Shown here: positions 27,702 to 36,479 of the stretch, in pieces
Layout: every line of letters begins with the position of its first letter
How positions within the stretch are numbered: position 1 is the stretch's first letter
Assembly (NCBI GenBank): GCA_963542695.1
Contig: CAUTYX010000009.1
Coordinates: forward strand, 18,367 to 82,366
Reading direction: 5' to 3'
Source of the DNA: RUG100 sp963542695
Lineage (GTDB): Bacteria > Bacillota > Clostridia > Peptostreptococcales > Anaerovoracaceae
Length of the DNA: 64,000 nt
Made by a program: the position numbers and the translations under genes
Notes under the pieces: generated by a model
Database searches by the model: none
What the model was told of the DNA's origin: nothing
What the model saw: the letters and a program-made list of their open reading frames with translations, nothing else

Positions 27702-28520
27702 ATGGACATAAAACAGTTGGAACAGGCTGCCAATAACGGACGGATTACCGCTATCAAAGCCATCCACCAAGCCGGTTCCGGTCACCCGGGCGGCTCTCTA
27801 TCGGTAATGGATATCATTACAGTTTTGTATTTTCACGAAATGAAGGTGGATCCAAAGAATCCCCATGACAAAGACAGAGACCGGTTTGTTCTTTCCAAAG
27901 GACATGCAGCACCGGCTTTGTATGCTGTGCTGGCAGAAAGAGGATTTTTCCCCAAGGAAGACGTAATGACTTTGCGTCAGGTGGGAAGCCATTTTCAGGG
28001 ACATCCCAATATGAACAAAGTTCCCGGAGTAGATATGTCTACCGGATCCTTGGGGCAGGGGCTTTCTGTATGTGTAGGTATGGCGCTGGCTGCCAGACTG
28101 GACGGAAGAAGCTCACGGATATACACGGTAATGGGAGATGGCGAAATCCAAGAAGGTATGGTTTGGGAAGCTGCCATGTCAGCCGCTCATTATAAACTGG
28201 ATAATATAACTGCTTTCCTTGATTGGAATGGGTTGCAAATCGATGGTAAAAATGAAAATGTTATGACTGTGACACCGGTGGACGAAAAGTTTAAAGGCTT
28301 TGGCTGGAATGTGCTGAAGATTGATGGTCATGACATGAAAGCCATTGTCGATGCGCTGGAAGAAGCAAAAAAATGCAAAGGCAAGCCGACCATTATCATT
28401 GCCAAAACGATAAAAGGAAAAGGTGTTTCCTTTATGGAAAACCAGGCAGGGTGGCATGGCAAAGCCACCAACCAAGAAGAGTTTCAACAGGCAATGAAAG
28501 AACTGGGAGGTGACCTATAA
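27702..28520 (+). CDS. Transketolase, N-terminal subunit
   Basis: 272 residues from ATG 27702, eight bases after GGAGG; an earlier in-frame ATG at 27687 overlaps that site. It carries the thiamine-diphosphate/Mg part of a split transketolase. GSGHPGGSLSVMDI, SKGHAAPALYA, STGSLGQGLSVCVGMA and the GDGEIQEGMVWEA metal motif with DWNGLQIDG are visible. It acts with the next gene product to move two-carbon units in the non-oxidative pentose phosphate pathway. The two reading frames touch by one base. Confidence 0.95.
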   Translation: MDIKQLEQAANNGRITAIKAIHQAGSGHPGGSLSVMDIITVLYFHEMKVDPKNPHDKDRDRFVLSKGHAAPALYAVLAERGFFPKEDVMTLRQVGSHFQGHPNMNKVPGVDMSTGSLGQGLSVCVGMALAARLDGRSSRIYTVMGDGEIQEGMVWEAAMSAAHYKLDNITAFLDWNGLQIDGKNENVMTVTPVDEKFKGFGWNVLKIDGHDMKAIVDALEEAKKCKGKPTIIIAKTIKGKGVSFMENQAGWHGKATNQEEFQQAMKELGGDL

Positions 28521-29452
28521 TGGCAGATAAAATTGCGACAAGACAGGCCTATGGCGAAACATTGGTAAAACTAGGTGCCACCAATGAAAATCTGGTTGTA
28601 TTGGATGCCGATTTGTCCGGTTCTACCAAAACAGCGATGTTTCAAAAAGAGTACCCGGATCGTTTCTTTAACATGGGTATTTCCGAACAAGATCTCTATG
28701 GTACAGCAGCCGGACTGGCTGCCGGCGGTAAAGTCGTGTGTGCCAGCACATTTGCCATGTTTGCCAGTGGAAGAGCCTTTGAAATCATTCGCAATTCCAT
28801 TGGATATCCCCATTTGAATGTAAAGATTTGTGCGACCCATGCCGGAATCACTGTTGGGCCTGATGGTGCCAGTCATCAGACCTTTGAAGATTTGGCTCTA
28901 ATGAGAACCATTCCGGGAATGACGGTTATCAATCCTTCCGATGCTGTCAGCGCAGCAAAACTGCTGGAACAGGCTGTGGCCATGGATGGTCCTTGTTATT
29001 TGCGTTTTGGTCGTGCAGCTGTTCCGGTAACATACAAGGAATCCGACGCTTTGACCATTGGAAAAGGAAATTACCTGCGCTCCGGTAAAGATGTGACGTT
29101 GATTGCCACCGGCATTATGGTCAACGAAGCTATGGAAGCTGCTAAGATTTTAGCTGACCGAGGAATTGATGCAGGAATTGTAGATATTCATACTATCAAG
29201 CCATTAGATGAAGACATGATTCTTCAGGTAGCGGCCGAAACAGGAGCCTTGGTTACTTGCGAAGAACATTCTATTATCGGTGGACTGGGAGAGGCGGTTG
29301 CCTCTGTAACAGCTCGCAACAATCCGGTGAAGATGGCAATGGTAGGACAGATGGATACCTTTGGTGAATCCGGATCGCCGGCAGAGTTGATGAAAAAGTA
29401 TGGCATGAATGCGGAGGCCATTGTTGCAGCAGCAGAAAAGTTGGTAAAATAA
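28520..29452 (+). CDS. Transketolase, C-terminal subunit
   Basis: 310 residues. It supplies the pyrimidine-binding and C-terminal domains of the split enzyme: VLDADLSGSTKT, FFNMGISEQDLYGTAAGLA with the catalytic Glu, FAMFASGRAFE, HAGITVGPDGASHQTFEDLA, and the C-terminal TCEEHSIIGGLGEAVA. The first base overlaps the N-subunit stop, so the pair is stoichiometric by design. A strong hairpin terminator follows. DXP synthase-like alternatives are ruled out by the separate N-subunit and motif spacing. Confidence 0.95.
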   Translation: MADKIATRQAYGETLVKLGATNENLVVLDADLSGSTKTAMFQKEYPDRFFNMGISEQDLYGTAAGLAAGGKVVCASTFAMFASGRAFEIIRNSIGYPHLNVKICATHAGITVGPDGASHQTFEDLALMRTIPGMTVINPSDAVSAAKLLEQAVAMDGPCYLRFGRAAVPVTYKESDALTIGKGNYLRSGKDVTLIATGIMVNEAMEAAKILADRGIDAGIVDIHTIKPLDEDMILQVAAETGALVTCEEHSIIGGLGEAVASVTARNNPVKMAMVGQMDTFGESGSPAELMKKYGMNAEAIVAAAEKLVK

Positions 29453-29501
29453 GTCGATAGTTTAATTTCCGCGCTTTTTGCTTTTTCAGCAAAAATGTGA
29501 A

Positions 29502-29545
29502 AAAATCCGTACTTTTATCGTTTCGAGAAAAGTACGGATTTTATA
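29502..29545. terminator. Terminator with 15-bp perfect stem
   Basis: Arms AAAATCCGTACTTTT and AAAAGTACGGATTTT, 11-base loop. It separates the transketolase pair from the converging ilvA. Its core CCGTACTTTT recurs in the hairpin at 31749. Confidence 0.85.
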
Positions 29546-29644
29546 ATTTCTAATACAATTTGTATGTACTGAGTTGTGATTCAGTTTTGAACCAGCTCCA
29601 ATACCGGCTTGTGCACTGGCTTTCGATTGAGGGTTCCCGTGGTT

Positions 29645-30856
29645 TTATAAGGCGGCCTGGACTTCCTTTGGCTGGTAGCCTTCGGTTTTCAATCGTTCAA
29701 TGATTTCCTGCTTGTGTTGAGTGCCATAGGCCTCTAAGGTGATACGTAGTTCTACGGCATCGGATCGGTTGGTGGTAATAAACTGGTTATGCTGCAAGCG
29801 AATAACGTTGCCGTGCATTTCTGCCAGCAGACCGGAAACACGAGATAGTTCTCCCGGTTTATCCGGTAATAGTACGGAAATGGTAAAGATACGATCTCGC
29901 AGAATCAATCCCTGCTGCACAACGGAAGACATGGTGATGACGTCCATGTTGCCGCCGCTGAGGATACAGGCAATTCGCTTGCCGGTTATATCCAGTTGTT
30001 GAAGGGCAGCTACTGTCAGCAAGCCTGAATTTTCCACAATCATCTTGTGATTTTCAACCATGTCTAGGAAGGCTGCAATTAGCTGGTTGTCTTCTACGGT
30101 GATGATGTCATCCAGATTATCTTTTAAGTAGGGGAACAACTTTTCTCCCGGAGTTTTTACGGCTGTTCCATCGGCAATGGTATGCACTGCCGGTAAGGTG
30201 GTTACATGACCCTGAGATAGGGATTCTTGAGCACAGTTGGCGCCGGCCGGTTCTACTCCGATCACTTTGATTTTTGGATTTAACAGCTTGGCTAAGACCG
30301 ATACACCGGTAGCCAAACCGCCACCACCGATGGGAACTAAAATATATTCTACTAGCGGCAGGTCTTGGAAAATTTCCATGGCAATAGTTCCTTGTCCTGT
30401 TGCCACCGTTAAATCATCGAAAGGATGAATAAAGGTATAGTTGTTTTCTTCTGCCAGCTTCATGGCGTATTCAGAGGCTTCATCATAGACATCACCATAG
30501 AGAACTACCTCGGCACCTAAACTCTTGGTGCGGTTTACTTTAATCAGCGGGGTAGTGGTAGGCATGACAATAACGGCTTTGCATCCGAATTCCTTGGCAG
30601 CATAGGCAACGCCTTGGGCGTGGTTACCGGCAGAAGCAGTGATGAGACCATGTTCTCGTTCTTCTTCAGAAAGGGTGCTGATTTTATAGTAGGCACCACG
30701 CAATTTATAGGCACCGGTAAGCTGCATGTTTTCCGGCTTTAAATATACCTGATTTTCGGTTTGGGATGACAGGTAGTCACTATACACAAGTGGTGTACCT
30801 AAGGTGACTTCTTTGACTTTCTTTGCCGCTTCTTCAAATTTATCCAGGGTCAGCAT
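29645..30856 (-). CDS. ilvA: Threonine ammonia-lyase with C-terminal ACT domain
   Basis: 403 residues. The PLP enzyme deaminates threonine to 2-oxobutyrate. The PLP lysine is Lys51 in GAYKLRGAYYK. SAGNHAQGVAYAA, VPIGGGGLATG and LSGGNMD are also present. From about residue 325 a single ACT domain follows (FTISVLLPDKPGELSRVSGLLAE). This length fits the single-ACT form found in many Clostridia. Catabolic and biosynthetic use cannot be told apart from sequence, since no ilv genes are nearby. An alternative label is tdcB, but E. coli TdcB lacks the ACT domain. Confidence 0.93.
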   Translation of the reverse strand: MLTLDKFEEAAKKVKEVTLGTPLVYSDYLSSQTENQVYLKPENMQLTGAYKLRGAYYKISTLSEEEREHGLITASAGNHAQGVAYAAKEFGCKAVIVMPTTTPLIKVNRTKSLGAEVVLYGDVYDEASEYAMKLAEENNYTFIHPFDDLTVATGQGTIAMEIFQDLPLVEYILVPIGGGGLATGVSVLAKLLNPKIKVIGVEPAGANCAQESLSQGHVTTLPAVHTIADGTAVKTPGEKLFPYLKDNLDDIITVEDNQLIAAFLDMVENHKMIVENSGLLTVAALQQLDITGKRIACILSGGNMDVITMSSVVQQGLILRDRIFTISVLLPDKPGELSRVSGLLAEMHGNVIRLQHNQFITTNRSDAVELRITLEAYGTQHKQEIIERLKTEGYQPKEVQAAL

Positions 30857-30913
30857 ATTCTCTTCTCCTTACATATTTTACACAATAACGTATCCCCTTT
30901 TTATAATTCCTTA

Positions 30914-30942
30914 ATAATACAAAAAATGGTTTAAAAAATCAA
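30914..30942 (-). promoter_or_regulatory. Probable ilvA promoter
   Basis: Minus strand TTGATT (30942-30937), 17-bp spacer, TATTAT (30919-30914), about 58 bases before the start. Confidence 0.5.
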
Positions 30943-30962
30943 TTTCCAAAATAGAAAAGAGA

Positions 30963-30971
30963 TGGTATAAA
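30963..30971 (+). promoter_or_regulatory. Extended -10 of the S51-like peptidase gene
   Basis: TGGTATAAA, 32 bases before the start codon and divergent from the ilvA promoter. No convincing -35. Confidence 0.4.
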
Positions 30972-31002
30972 ATAGAATGAAAGAACCAAAAAGGAGAAAA
31001 GC

Positions 31003-31740
31003 ATGATTATTTTTATGACCAGTTTGCTTGCCGGAAACTACAAGCAGTTTATGAAGATACCATACCAGGGTGTAAATGAAGATAATGGACTAGTGGAAAA
31101 CTTAAGGAAAGTTTGGCCGATAGATGCCCGGTGCCTGTTTGTTGTTTCTCAGCCGGATAATTACCAGATGGCAGATAACCTTGGAAAAGAGGCTTATGCC
31201 AGAGTGAGAACATCAGGCCTTTCTTGTCAATCCCTTGCTATTTGTGATCATCGAGATATGGACTGTGCCGCTTCTCTTGATAATTACGATGTGATAATTT
31301 TATCTGGAGGCCATGTACCTACTGCTAACGCATTTCTTCATGAAATCGGACTAAAAGAAAAATTGGCGGACTTTAAGGGAATTCTAATTGGAATTAGTGC
31401 CGGTTCCATGAATCAGGCAAAGGAAGTTTATGCGCAGCCGGAAGAACAGGGAGAACCTAGTAATCCTGACTATGTAAAATTTTTGCTGGGTCTTGGAACT
31501 ACAGATATTTCCGTACTGCCGCATTACCAAGTGCTGAAAAACGAAATTGTAGACGGTATGCGTCTTTTTGAGGATGTAACCTATAAAGACTCCATGGGAC
31601 GAAAATTTTATGCTATTGAAGATGGAACTTACATACTTATTAAAGATGGGAAAACTACCGTTTATGGGGCTGCGTATTTACTGGAAGATGGAAAACTGTC
31701 ACAGATTTGTAAAAAAGACCAGCAGCTGGAAATCAAATAA
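31003..31740 (+). CDS. Peptidase S51 / dipeptidase E-like protein
   Basis: 245 residues with the class I glutamine-amidotransferase-like fold of S51 peptidases. VIILSGGHVPTANAFL carries the Gly-rich turn after the substrate strand. GILIGISAGSMNQAKEV places the nucleophile Ser in a G-x-S-A-G elbow. DISVLPHYQ may supply the His. The family includes dipeptidase E (cleaves Asp-X dipeptides) and cyanophycinase. A dipeptidase is more likely given the short length and absence of cyanophycin genes, but the substrate is inferred. The ribosome site is AAAAAGGAG. Confidence 0.8.
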   Translation: MIIFMTSLLAGNYKQFMKIPYQGVNEDNGLVENLRKVWPIDARCLFVVSQPDNYQMADNLGKEAYARVRTSGLSCQSLAICDHRDMDCAASLDNYDVIILSGGHVPTANAFLHEIGLKEKLADFKGILIGISAGSMNQAKEVYAQPEEQGEPSNPDYVKFLLGLGTTDISVLPHYQVLKNEIVDGMRLFEDVTYKDSMGRKFYAIEDGTYILIKDGKTTVYGAAYLLEDGKLSQICKKDQQLEIK

Positions 31741-31748
31741 TTGTGTAA

Positions 31749-31795
31749 AAAAGTTCCGTACTTTTGTCTTTTATGAAAAGTACGGAACTTTTATA
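31749..31795. terminator. Terminator with 17-bp perfect stem
   Basis: Arms AAAAGTTCCGTACTTTT and AAAAGTACGGAACTTTT, 10-base loop. It lies between the converging peptidase and etfA genes and shares its core with 29502-29545. Confidence 0.85.
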
Positions 31796-31821
31796 TGGTC
31801 AATAGGACTTATTTGTTCTCC

Positions 31822-32802
31822 CTATAACTTTTCCAGTAGAGCTTCTACTATATCCATATTGTCGGCAACGACGCAGTAATCCGAGGCGTCAAAGGATGGG
31901 GCATGGGCATATTGGTTGACGTTGATGATCATACCGCTATCCTTCATGCCGCATTGATGATGGGAAGCTCCTGAAATCCCAAAACCAAGACAAATTTTAG
32001 GGCGGATTCCTTTTCCGGAAGTGCCAATCATCTTTCCTTCGTCCGTTACCCAGCCTTCGTCTAAGACAGGACGGGTGCATCCTGTGGTGCCATTTAATTT
32101 AGCGGCTAAGGTTTCCAGCTTGTCCCAGTTTTCCTGGCTGCCGACACCAAAGCCGCCGCACACAACTACGTCAGCAGCTTCGACAGGGATGCCTTTTTGT
32201 TCTTGCTGGTGGATGCCTAAAGGGATAATTTTAGTAGATACCGAATGAATGATTTCCTGTTCCAGCTCTATAATCCGGCATTCTCTTGCCGGTTGCTCCT
32301 TGGCCGTAAAGATCCCCGGTTTTACACTGGCAATCTGTGGTTTAGTGGAAGGAATCAAAATTTCTCCAATGACTTTCCCACCAAAAGCAGGAACCATGGC
32401 AATGAAATTACCCTCATCGTCTACTTTTAAATCCACACAATGGGCAGCACCGGCACTTTTGCACTGTAGTGATAGGGTTGGCGCCAGTTCTTCGCCGTAA
32501 GCAGAAGCCGGAATCAGTACAATGTCCGGCTGAAAGCGATCAATGGCAGCTTTTATAACAGCGCTGTAATAGTCAATGTGGAACATGGTTAGCTTGTTTG
32601 ATTCTAACCAATATACTTTGTCGGCATTGATTTTGGAAAGTTCTGTAACGGCTTCTTTAATATCAGTTCCGCAGGTAACAAAAGCCATTTCCATGTCTTG
32701 AGCCGGAAACAGCTCTCTTGCCTTTGTCATCAGCTCTTTTGCAGAGGATTCTACTACATTATTTTTTAATTCTCCATAAATGAGTATTTTTTTATTTTCC
32801 AT
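31822..32802 (-). CDS. etfA: Electron transfer flavoprotein, alpha subunit
   Basis: 326 residues from ATG at 32802, seven bases after a GTAGGTG site; a GTG three codons earlier overlaps that site. EtfA binds FAD and passes electrons between acyl-CoA dehydrogenase and its partners. The C-terminal FAD domain is clear: VVCGGFGVGSQENWDKLETLA, TRPVLDEGWV, IGTSGKGIRPKICLGFGISGASHH, then INVNQYAHAPSFDASDYCVVADN. It is the third gene of acd-etfB-etfA. Bifurcating and non-bifurcating types cannot be separated by inspection. Confidence 0.94.
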   Translation of the reverse strand: MENKKILIYGELKNNVVESSAKELMTKARELFPAQDMEMAFVTCGTDIKEAVTELSKINADKVYWLESNKLTMFHIDYYSAVIKAAIDRFQPDIVLIPASAYGEELAPTLSLQCKSAGAAHCVDLKVDDEGNFIAMVPAFGGKVIGEILIPSTKPQIASVKPGIFTAKEQPARECRIIELEQEIIHSVSTKIIPLGIHQQEQKGIPVEAADVVVCGGFGVGSQENWDKLETLAAKLNGTTGCTRPVLDEGWVTDEGKMIGTSGKGIRPKICLGFGISGASHHQCGMKDSGMIINVNQYAHAPSFDASDYCVVADNMDIVEALLEKL

Positions 32803-32820
32803 AAGATACACCTACTTTCT

Positions 32821-33618
32821 CTACAGCTGGTAGCCGGATTTACGAATGGCGTCGATAATTTGATCTGCCACTTCCTGCGGCGTACCTTGTATTTTTACAG
32901 ATTCTCTTCGGTTATCCGGTTCCATTAACTCTCCCGGTTGTGTGGGAGAGCCGGCAAGTCCAAGGTAGGCAGCATCCGCCTTAATATCTTCGCTGCTCCA
33001 AACAATTACTTCTTTGTTTCGACAACTGAGAATGCCTTTTCCGGTAATCATCCGTGGCTCATTGGCTCCTTTGGAAACGCCAAAGACAGCAGGCAACTCT
33101 ACTTGGTAATCGATGTATCCGTTGGGGATTTTTTTCTTTACAATAGCCTTGGAGTCGTCAATGGCAATGTGCTCCACATCGTTAACGTGCGGCAACTGCA
33201 TCCATTCTCCCAGCTGGGAAATAACCTGAGAGGTGGCACCGTCTTCAGAAACATTGCCTCCTAGGATAAGGTCTGCAGAAATCTTTGTTTTTTTAATGCC
33301 TTCCATTAGAGTGTAGGAAGTGGAGAAGGTATCGGCTCCGCCAAAGGCTTCGTCGCTGAGGATATAGCCTTTGTCTGCGCCCATTGCAAGGCACTCTTTG
33401 ATTTGCATGGCACTAAAGGAAGGGCACATGCTGAGGACAATGACGGAACCACCGTGAACATCTCGCAGGGACAGAGCCATTTCCATTGCATTTTTATCAG
33501 AAGGATTAATGACAGAGGGGATGCCGTCACGAATGAGTCGTTTGGTTTTCTTATCTAGCTTTAATCGACTGTATTTTTCCGGATCGGGAACCGGTTTTAC
33601 GCAAATAATGATATTCAA
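32821..33618 (-). CDS. etfB: Electron transfer flavoprotein, beta subunit
   Basis: 265 residues, usual EtfB length. MNIIICVKPVPDPE at the N-terminus, VINPSDKNAMEMAL, MGADKGYILSDEAFGGADTFST, the nucleotide-binding LILGGNVSEDGATSQV and LPAVFGVSKGANEPR identify it. It forms the heterodimer with EtfA, encoded 18 bases downstream. It lies 65 bases after the acyl-CoA dehydrogenase. All three genes run leftward as one transcript that ends at the 31749 hairpin. Confidence 0.94.
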   Translation of the reverse strand: MNIIICVKPVPDPEKYSRLKLDKKTKRLIRDGIPSVINPSDKNAMEMALSLRDVHGGSVIVLSMCPSFSAMQIKECLAMGADKGYILSDEAFGGADTFSTSYTLMEGIKKTKISADLILGGNVSEDGATSQVISQLGEWMQLPHVNDVEHIAIDDSKAIVKKKIPNGYIDYQVELPAVFGVSKGANEPRMITGKGILSCRNKEVIVWSSEDIKADAAYLGLAGSPTQPGELMEPDNRRESVKIQGTPQEVADQIIDAIRKSGYQL

Positions 33619-33683
33619 AATATACTCCTTTGGTATGTAAATATGTCTGTTTCAATATACTTGAGTAGCTTCCCTGGATTATT

Positions 33684-34841
33684 TTAACCGGCGGAAAATT
33701 CCTTGGCTGTATCGCCGTAAATCACCATCTTTTGGACTTCATTGGTACCGCCGGCACTAATGGAAGCCAGGGCATCACGCATATAGCGACCCACCGGATA
33801 TTCATCTACAAGACCGTAGCCGCCCATTAACTCGATACAATGCTGGGCACACTGAACGGCATTATTAGTACAAAAAAGTTTTGCCATACCGTTATAAGGC
33901 GCCGTAGGAACGCCTTTGTCTTTTAGATAGGCGGCTCGATATACCAGCAGTCGGCCGGCTTCGTAGGCAGTTCTGATTTCAGCAATATGGAATTGAATAG
34001 CCTGCAATCGGTTTAGCGTTTTTCCGTAGATGATTCGATCCTCGGAAAATTCTACCGCTTCTTCCAGGCAACCTTTCATAAGACCAACGCAGATGGCACT
34101 AACAGAGGCTCGCCCGATTTCCCCGATTTCCTTTAAGGCAATGCCGGCAGCTGCACCGGTTCTACCCAGCTTGGCAGAGTCAGGGACACGAACATTGGTG
34201 AGCACCATGTCGCCACTAATGGATCCTTTTACACCCATTTTGTTTTCTCCACGTCCGATTTTGTAACCCGGAGCGTCTTTTGGAATAATAAAGGCGGAAA
34301 GCTCGTTTCTTCCTTTGGCGTTGACACCGGTTTTAGCGGTTACTATGGCATAGTCGGCAATTTCATTGTTGGTGATAAAGCACTTCCTACCACTAATTAC
34401 CCATTCATCACCATCTTTTTCAGCGATGGTAGTATGACCCATTAAATCTGTACCACCGCCCGGTTCTGTTACGGCCAAGGCCCAAATCTTGCTGCCATCA
34501 CACATACCCGGTAAATACTTTTTCTTCTGTTCTTCGCTGCCTCCGTCGCACATGGCTCCGACAGCTAACTGATGGGAGAATATAAACATAACCAGTCCGG
34601 CAGAATATCTGGCCAATTCCTCCATGGCGATAATTCGTTCTGTGTGGCCTAGACCCAGTCCGCCATATTCTTCCGGAACAAAGCAACCTAGTACTCCTAA
34701 CTGACCCAGTTTGGGAAACAACTCCACAGGGCAACGATCTTCTTCATCCCATTTTGAAGCGTGTGGTGCTACGTATTCTTTTGCGAAATCTCGGAAAGCT
34801 TTTTGCAGCATTTGCTGTTCTTCTGTGAATTCAAAATTCAT
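33684..34841 (-). CDS. Acyl-CoA dehydrogenase
   Basis: 385 residues from ATG at 34841, preceded by AAGGAGG. The open frame extends upstream without a ribosome site. Family signatures are FTEEQQMLQKAFRDFAKEYV, VPEEYGGLGLGHTERIIAMEELAR, the FAD-loop LAVTEPGGGTDLMG, and the C-terminal QCIELMGGYGLVDEYPVGRYMRDA-type helix, here with ISAGGTNEVQKMVI. The latter positions hold the usual short-chain catalytic region, but I did not fix the glutamate. With etfBA it forms an acyl-CoA reduction/oxidation unit. No thiolase, crotonase or CoA transferase is nearby, so the substrate (butyryl-, branched- or aryl-acryloyl-CoA) is open. Confidence 0.92.
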   Translation of the reverse strand: MNFEFTEEQQMLQKAFRDFAKEYVAPHASKWDEEDRCPVELFPKLGQLGVLGCFVPEEYGGLGLGHTERIIAMEELARYSAGLVMFIFSHQLAVGAMCDGGSEEQKKKYLPGMCDGSKIWALAVTEPGGGTDLMGHTTIAEKDGDEWVISGRKCFITNNEIADYAIVTAKTGVNAKGRNELSAFIIPKDAPGYKIGRGENKMGVKGSISGDMVLTNVRVPDSAKLGRTGAAAGIALKEIGEIGRASVSAICVGLMKGCLEEAVEFSEDRIIYGKTLNRLQAIQFHIAEIRTAYEAGRLLVYRAAYLKDKGVPTAPYNGMAKLFCTNNAVQCAQHCIELMGGYGLVDEYPVGRYMRDALASISAGGTNEVQKMVIYGDTAKEFSAG

Positions 34842-35182
34842 ACAATGTATTCCTCCTTGTGTATAGAGTAGGGCGGATTTTACTTCGGATTTTTTTAGAT
34901 ATAAATATGTTGTTAAGAGTTTATCACAAGGAGAAAAACGGAACAATGAATAAGGTTGTCAATATACGTGGACTAAATTGCTCTTTTTTATGTATTGATT
35001 TTAAAACAATATAAGTGTTTTTGCGAAAAAGTAGTACTTTCTTGCTGTTGTATACATATAAATTTTTGAAAAAACCGGAATTGCCCCAGATTGCATTTTT
35101 TAATGAAATATGATGTAATAACAATGGCAATAAAGTTTGAGAACCGGGCGAACCGTAAAAAATATAATCAGGGAGACCGAAT
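34842..35182. other. 341-base divergent intergenic region
   Basis: It holds the leftward acyl-CoA dehydrogenase leader, with AT-rich -10-like stretches around 34895-34915. The rightward side carries a promoter (TTGCAT 35091-35096, 17 bp, TGTAAT 35114-35119) for the flavodiiron gene. I see no riboswitch, long inverted repeat or convincing small gene. Confidence 0.5.
35091..35119 (+). promoter_or_regulatory. Probable promoter of the flavodiiron protein gene
   Basis: TTGCAT, 17-bp spacer, TGTAAT, 63 bases before the start codon. Confidence 0.45.
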
Positions 35183-36337
35183 ATGGAAATTACAAAAACA
35201 ATTAAGTACATTGGAGTCAATGATCATCAGTTGGATATGTTCGAAAGCCAGTTCGAAGTGCCCAATGGGATGGCATACAACTCTTATGTTATTTTAGACG
35301 ACAAAACCGCTGTTATGGATACGGTGGAAACCAAATTTACCCATCAGTGGCTGCAGCAATTAGAAGAAGCGTTAGATGGAACAGCTCCGGATTATTTAAT
35401 CGTGCAGCATATGGAGCCGGATCACTCAGCCAATATCGCTGTGTTTATGGAAAAATACCCAAAAGCTACCATAGTAGCCAGCAAAAAAGCTTTCGGCATG
35501 ATGAAGCAATTTTATGGGACAGACTATGCAGATCGCCAGATGATAATTGCCAATGGGGATACCTTGTCTTTGGGGCAGCACCAGTTAAATTTTATGGCCA
35601 CACCAATGGTTCATTGGCCGGAAGTTATGATGACTTATGATGCCACGGATAAAGTATTCTTTAGTGCTGACGGATTTGGAAAATTTGGGGCGTTGGATGT
35701 AGACGAAGATTGGGACTGCGAAGCACGACGCTATTATTTTGGCATTATCGGTAAATATGGTCAGCAGGTGCAGAATGCGTTGAAAAAAGTAAAGACTCTA
35801 GATATTAAAATCATCTGCCCTCTACATGGACCGATCTTATCAGAAGATTTGGGTCACTATATTGAAAAATATGAAATTTGGTCTTCTTATGAAGCAGAAA
35901 CAAAAGGCGTGTTTATTGCCTACACCTCCGTATATGGTCACACCAAGGAAGCTGTGGAACAATTGGAAGATATGCTAAAAGAAAAAGGCGTAGAAGTTGT
36001 AGCCAGTGCCGACCTTGCCAGAGAGGATATGGCCGAAGCCATTGAAGATGCGTTCCGTCATGATAGGTTGATTCTTGCAACAACCACCTACAATATGGAT
36101 ATTTTCCCCTTTATGCGGACCTTTATTGACGGCCTAAAGGAAAGAGATTACAAAAAACGGATCATTGGACTTATTGAAAACGGAAGCTGGGCTCCGACGG
36201 CAGCCAAGGTTATGAGACAGTTGCTGGATGGTTGTAAAGAACTGAACTTTACAGAAAATACCGTAACGATTAAATCTGCTTTAAATGATGATAGCAAGGC
36301 GCAATTGGCGGCATTAGCCGACGAACTGGCAAAGTAA
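35183..36337 (+). CDS. Class A flavodiiron protein (oxygen/NO reductase)
   Basis: 384 residues. The N-terminal metallo-beta-lactamase-like domain has diiron ligands in HMEPDHS (about 75-81), the later VHWPEVMMTY, SADGFGKFGALD and CPLHGPIL. The C-terminal flavodoxin domain from about 250 (VFIAYTSVYGHTKEAVEQL, then LATTTYNMDIFPFMRTF) holds FMN. These proteins reduce O2 to water and/or NO to N2O and protect anaerobes. No rubredoxin is fused or adjacent, so the electron donor lies elsewhere. Single gene with its own promoter and terminator. Confidence 0.95.
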   Translation: MEITKTIKYIGVNDHQLDMFESQFEVPNGMAYNSYVILDDKTAVMDTVETKFTHQWLQQLEEALDGTAPDYLIVQHMEPDHSANIAVFMEKYPKATIVASKKAFGMMKQFYGTDYADRQMIIANGDTLSLGQHQLNFMATPMVHWPEVMMTYDATDKVFFSADGFGKFGALDVDEDWDCEARRYYFGIIGKYGQQVQNALKKVKTLDIKIICPLHGPILSEDLGHYIEKYEIWSSYEAETKGVFIAYTSVYGHTKEAVEQLEDMLKEKGVEVVASADLAREDMAEAIEDAFRHDRLILATTTYNMDIFPFMRTFIDGLKERDYKKRIIGLIENGSWAPTAAKVMRQLLDGCKELNFTENTVTIKSALNDDSKAQLAALADELAK

Positions 36338-36365
36338 ATCATAGATAAGATACTTGTGGACATTT

Positions 36366-36402
36366 ACCACCGGCTCCTATGTAGGGTCGGTGGTTTTCTG
36401 TC
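36366..36402 (+). terminator. Terminator after the flavodiiron gene
   Basis: ACCACCG and CGGTGGT arms around a 15-base loop, then TTTCTGTCTT. The T tract is imperfect. Confidence 0.6.
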
Positions 36403-36411
36403 TTCTCATGT

Positions 36412-36439
36412 TGTTATCAAAATACCCCTATGATAAAAT
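36412..36439 (+). promoter_or_regulatory. Probable recJ promoter
   Basis: TTGTTA, 16-bp spacer, TAAAAT, 40 bases before the recJ start. Confidence 0.45.
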
Positions 36440-36479
36440 ATCATCATGATTGATAAGAAAGCAGGAGGCAATTTTTTCT

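Noticed and set aside
34842..35182. Riboswitch or small gene in the acyl-CoA dehydrogenase/flavodiiron gap
   Set aside because: Only promoter-like elements are visible; short frames there lack ribosome sites.
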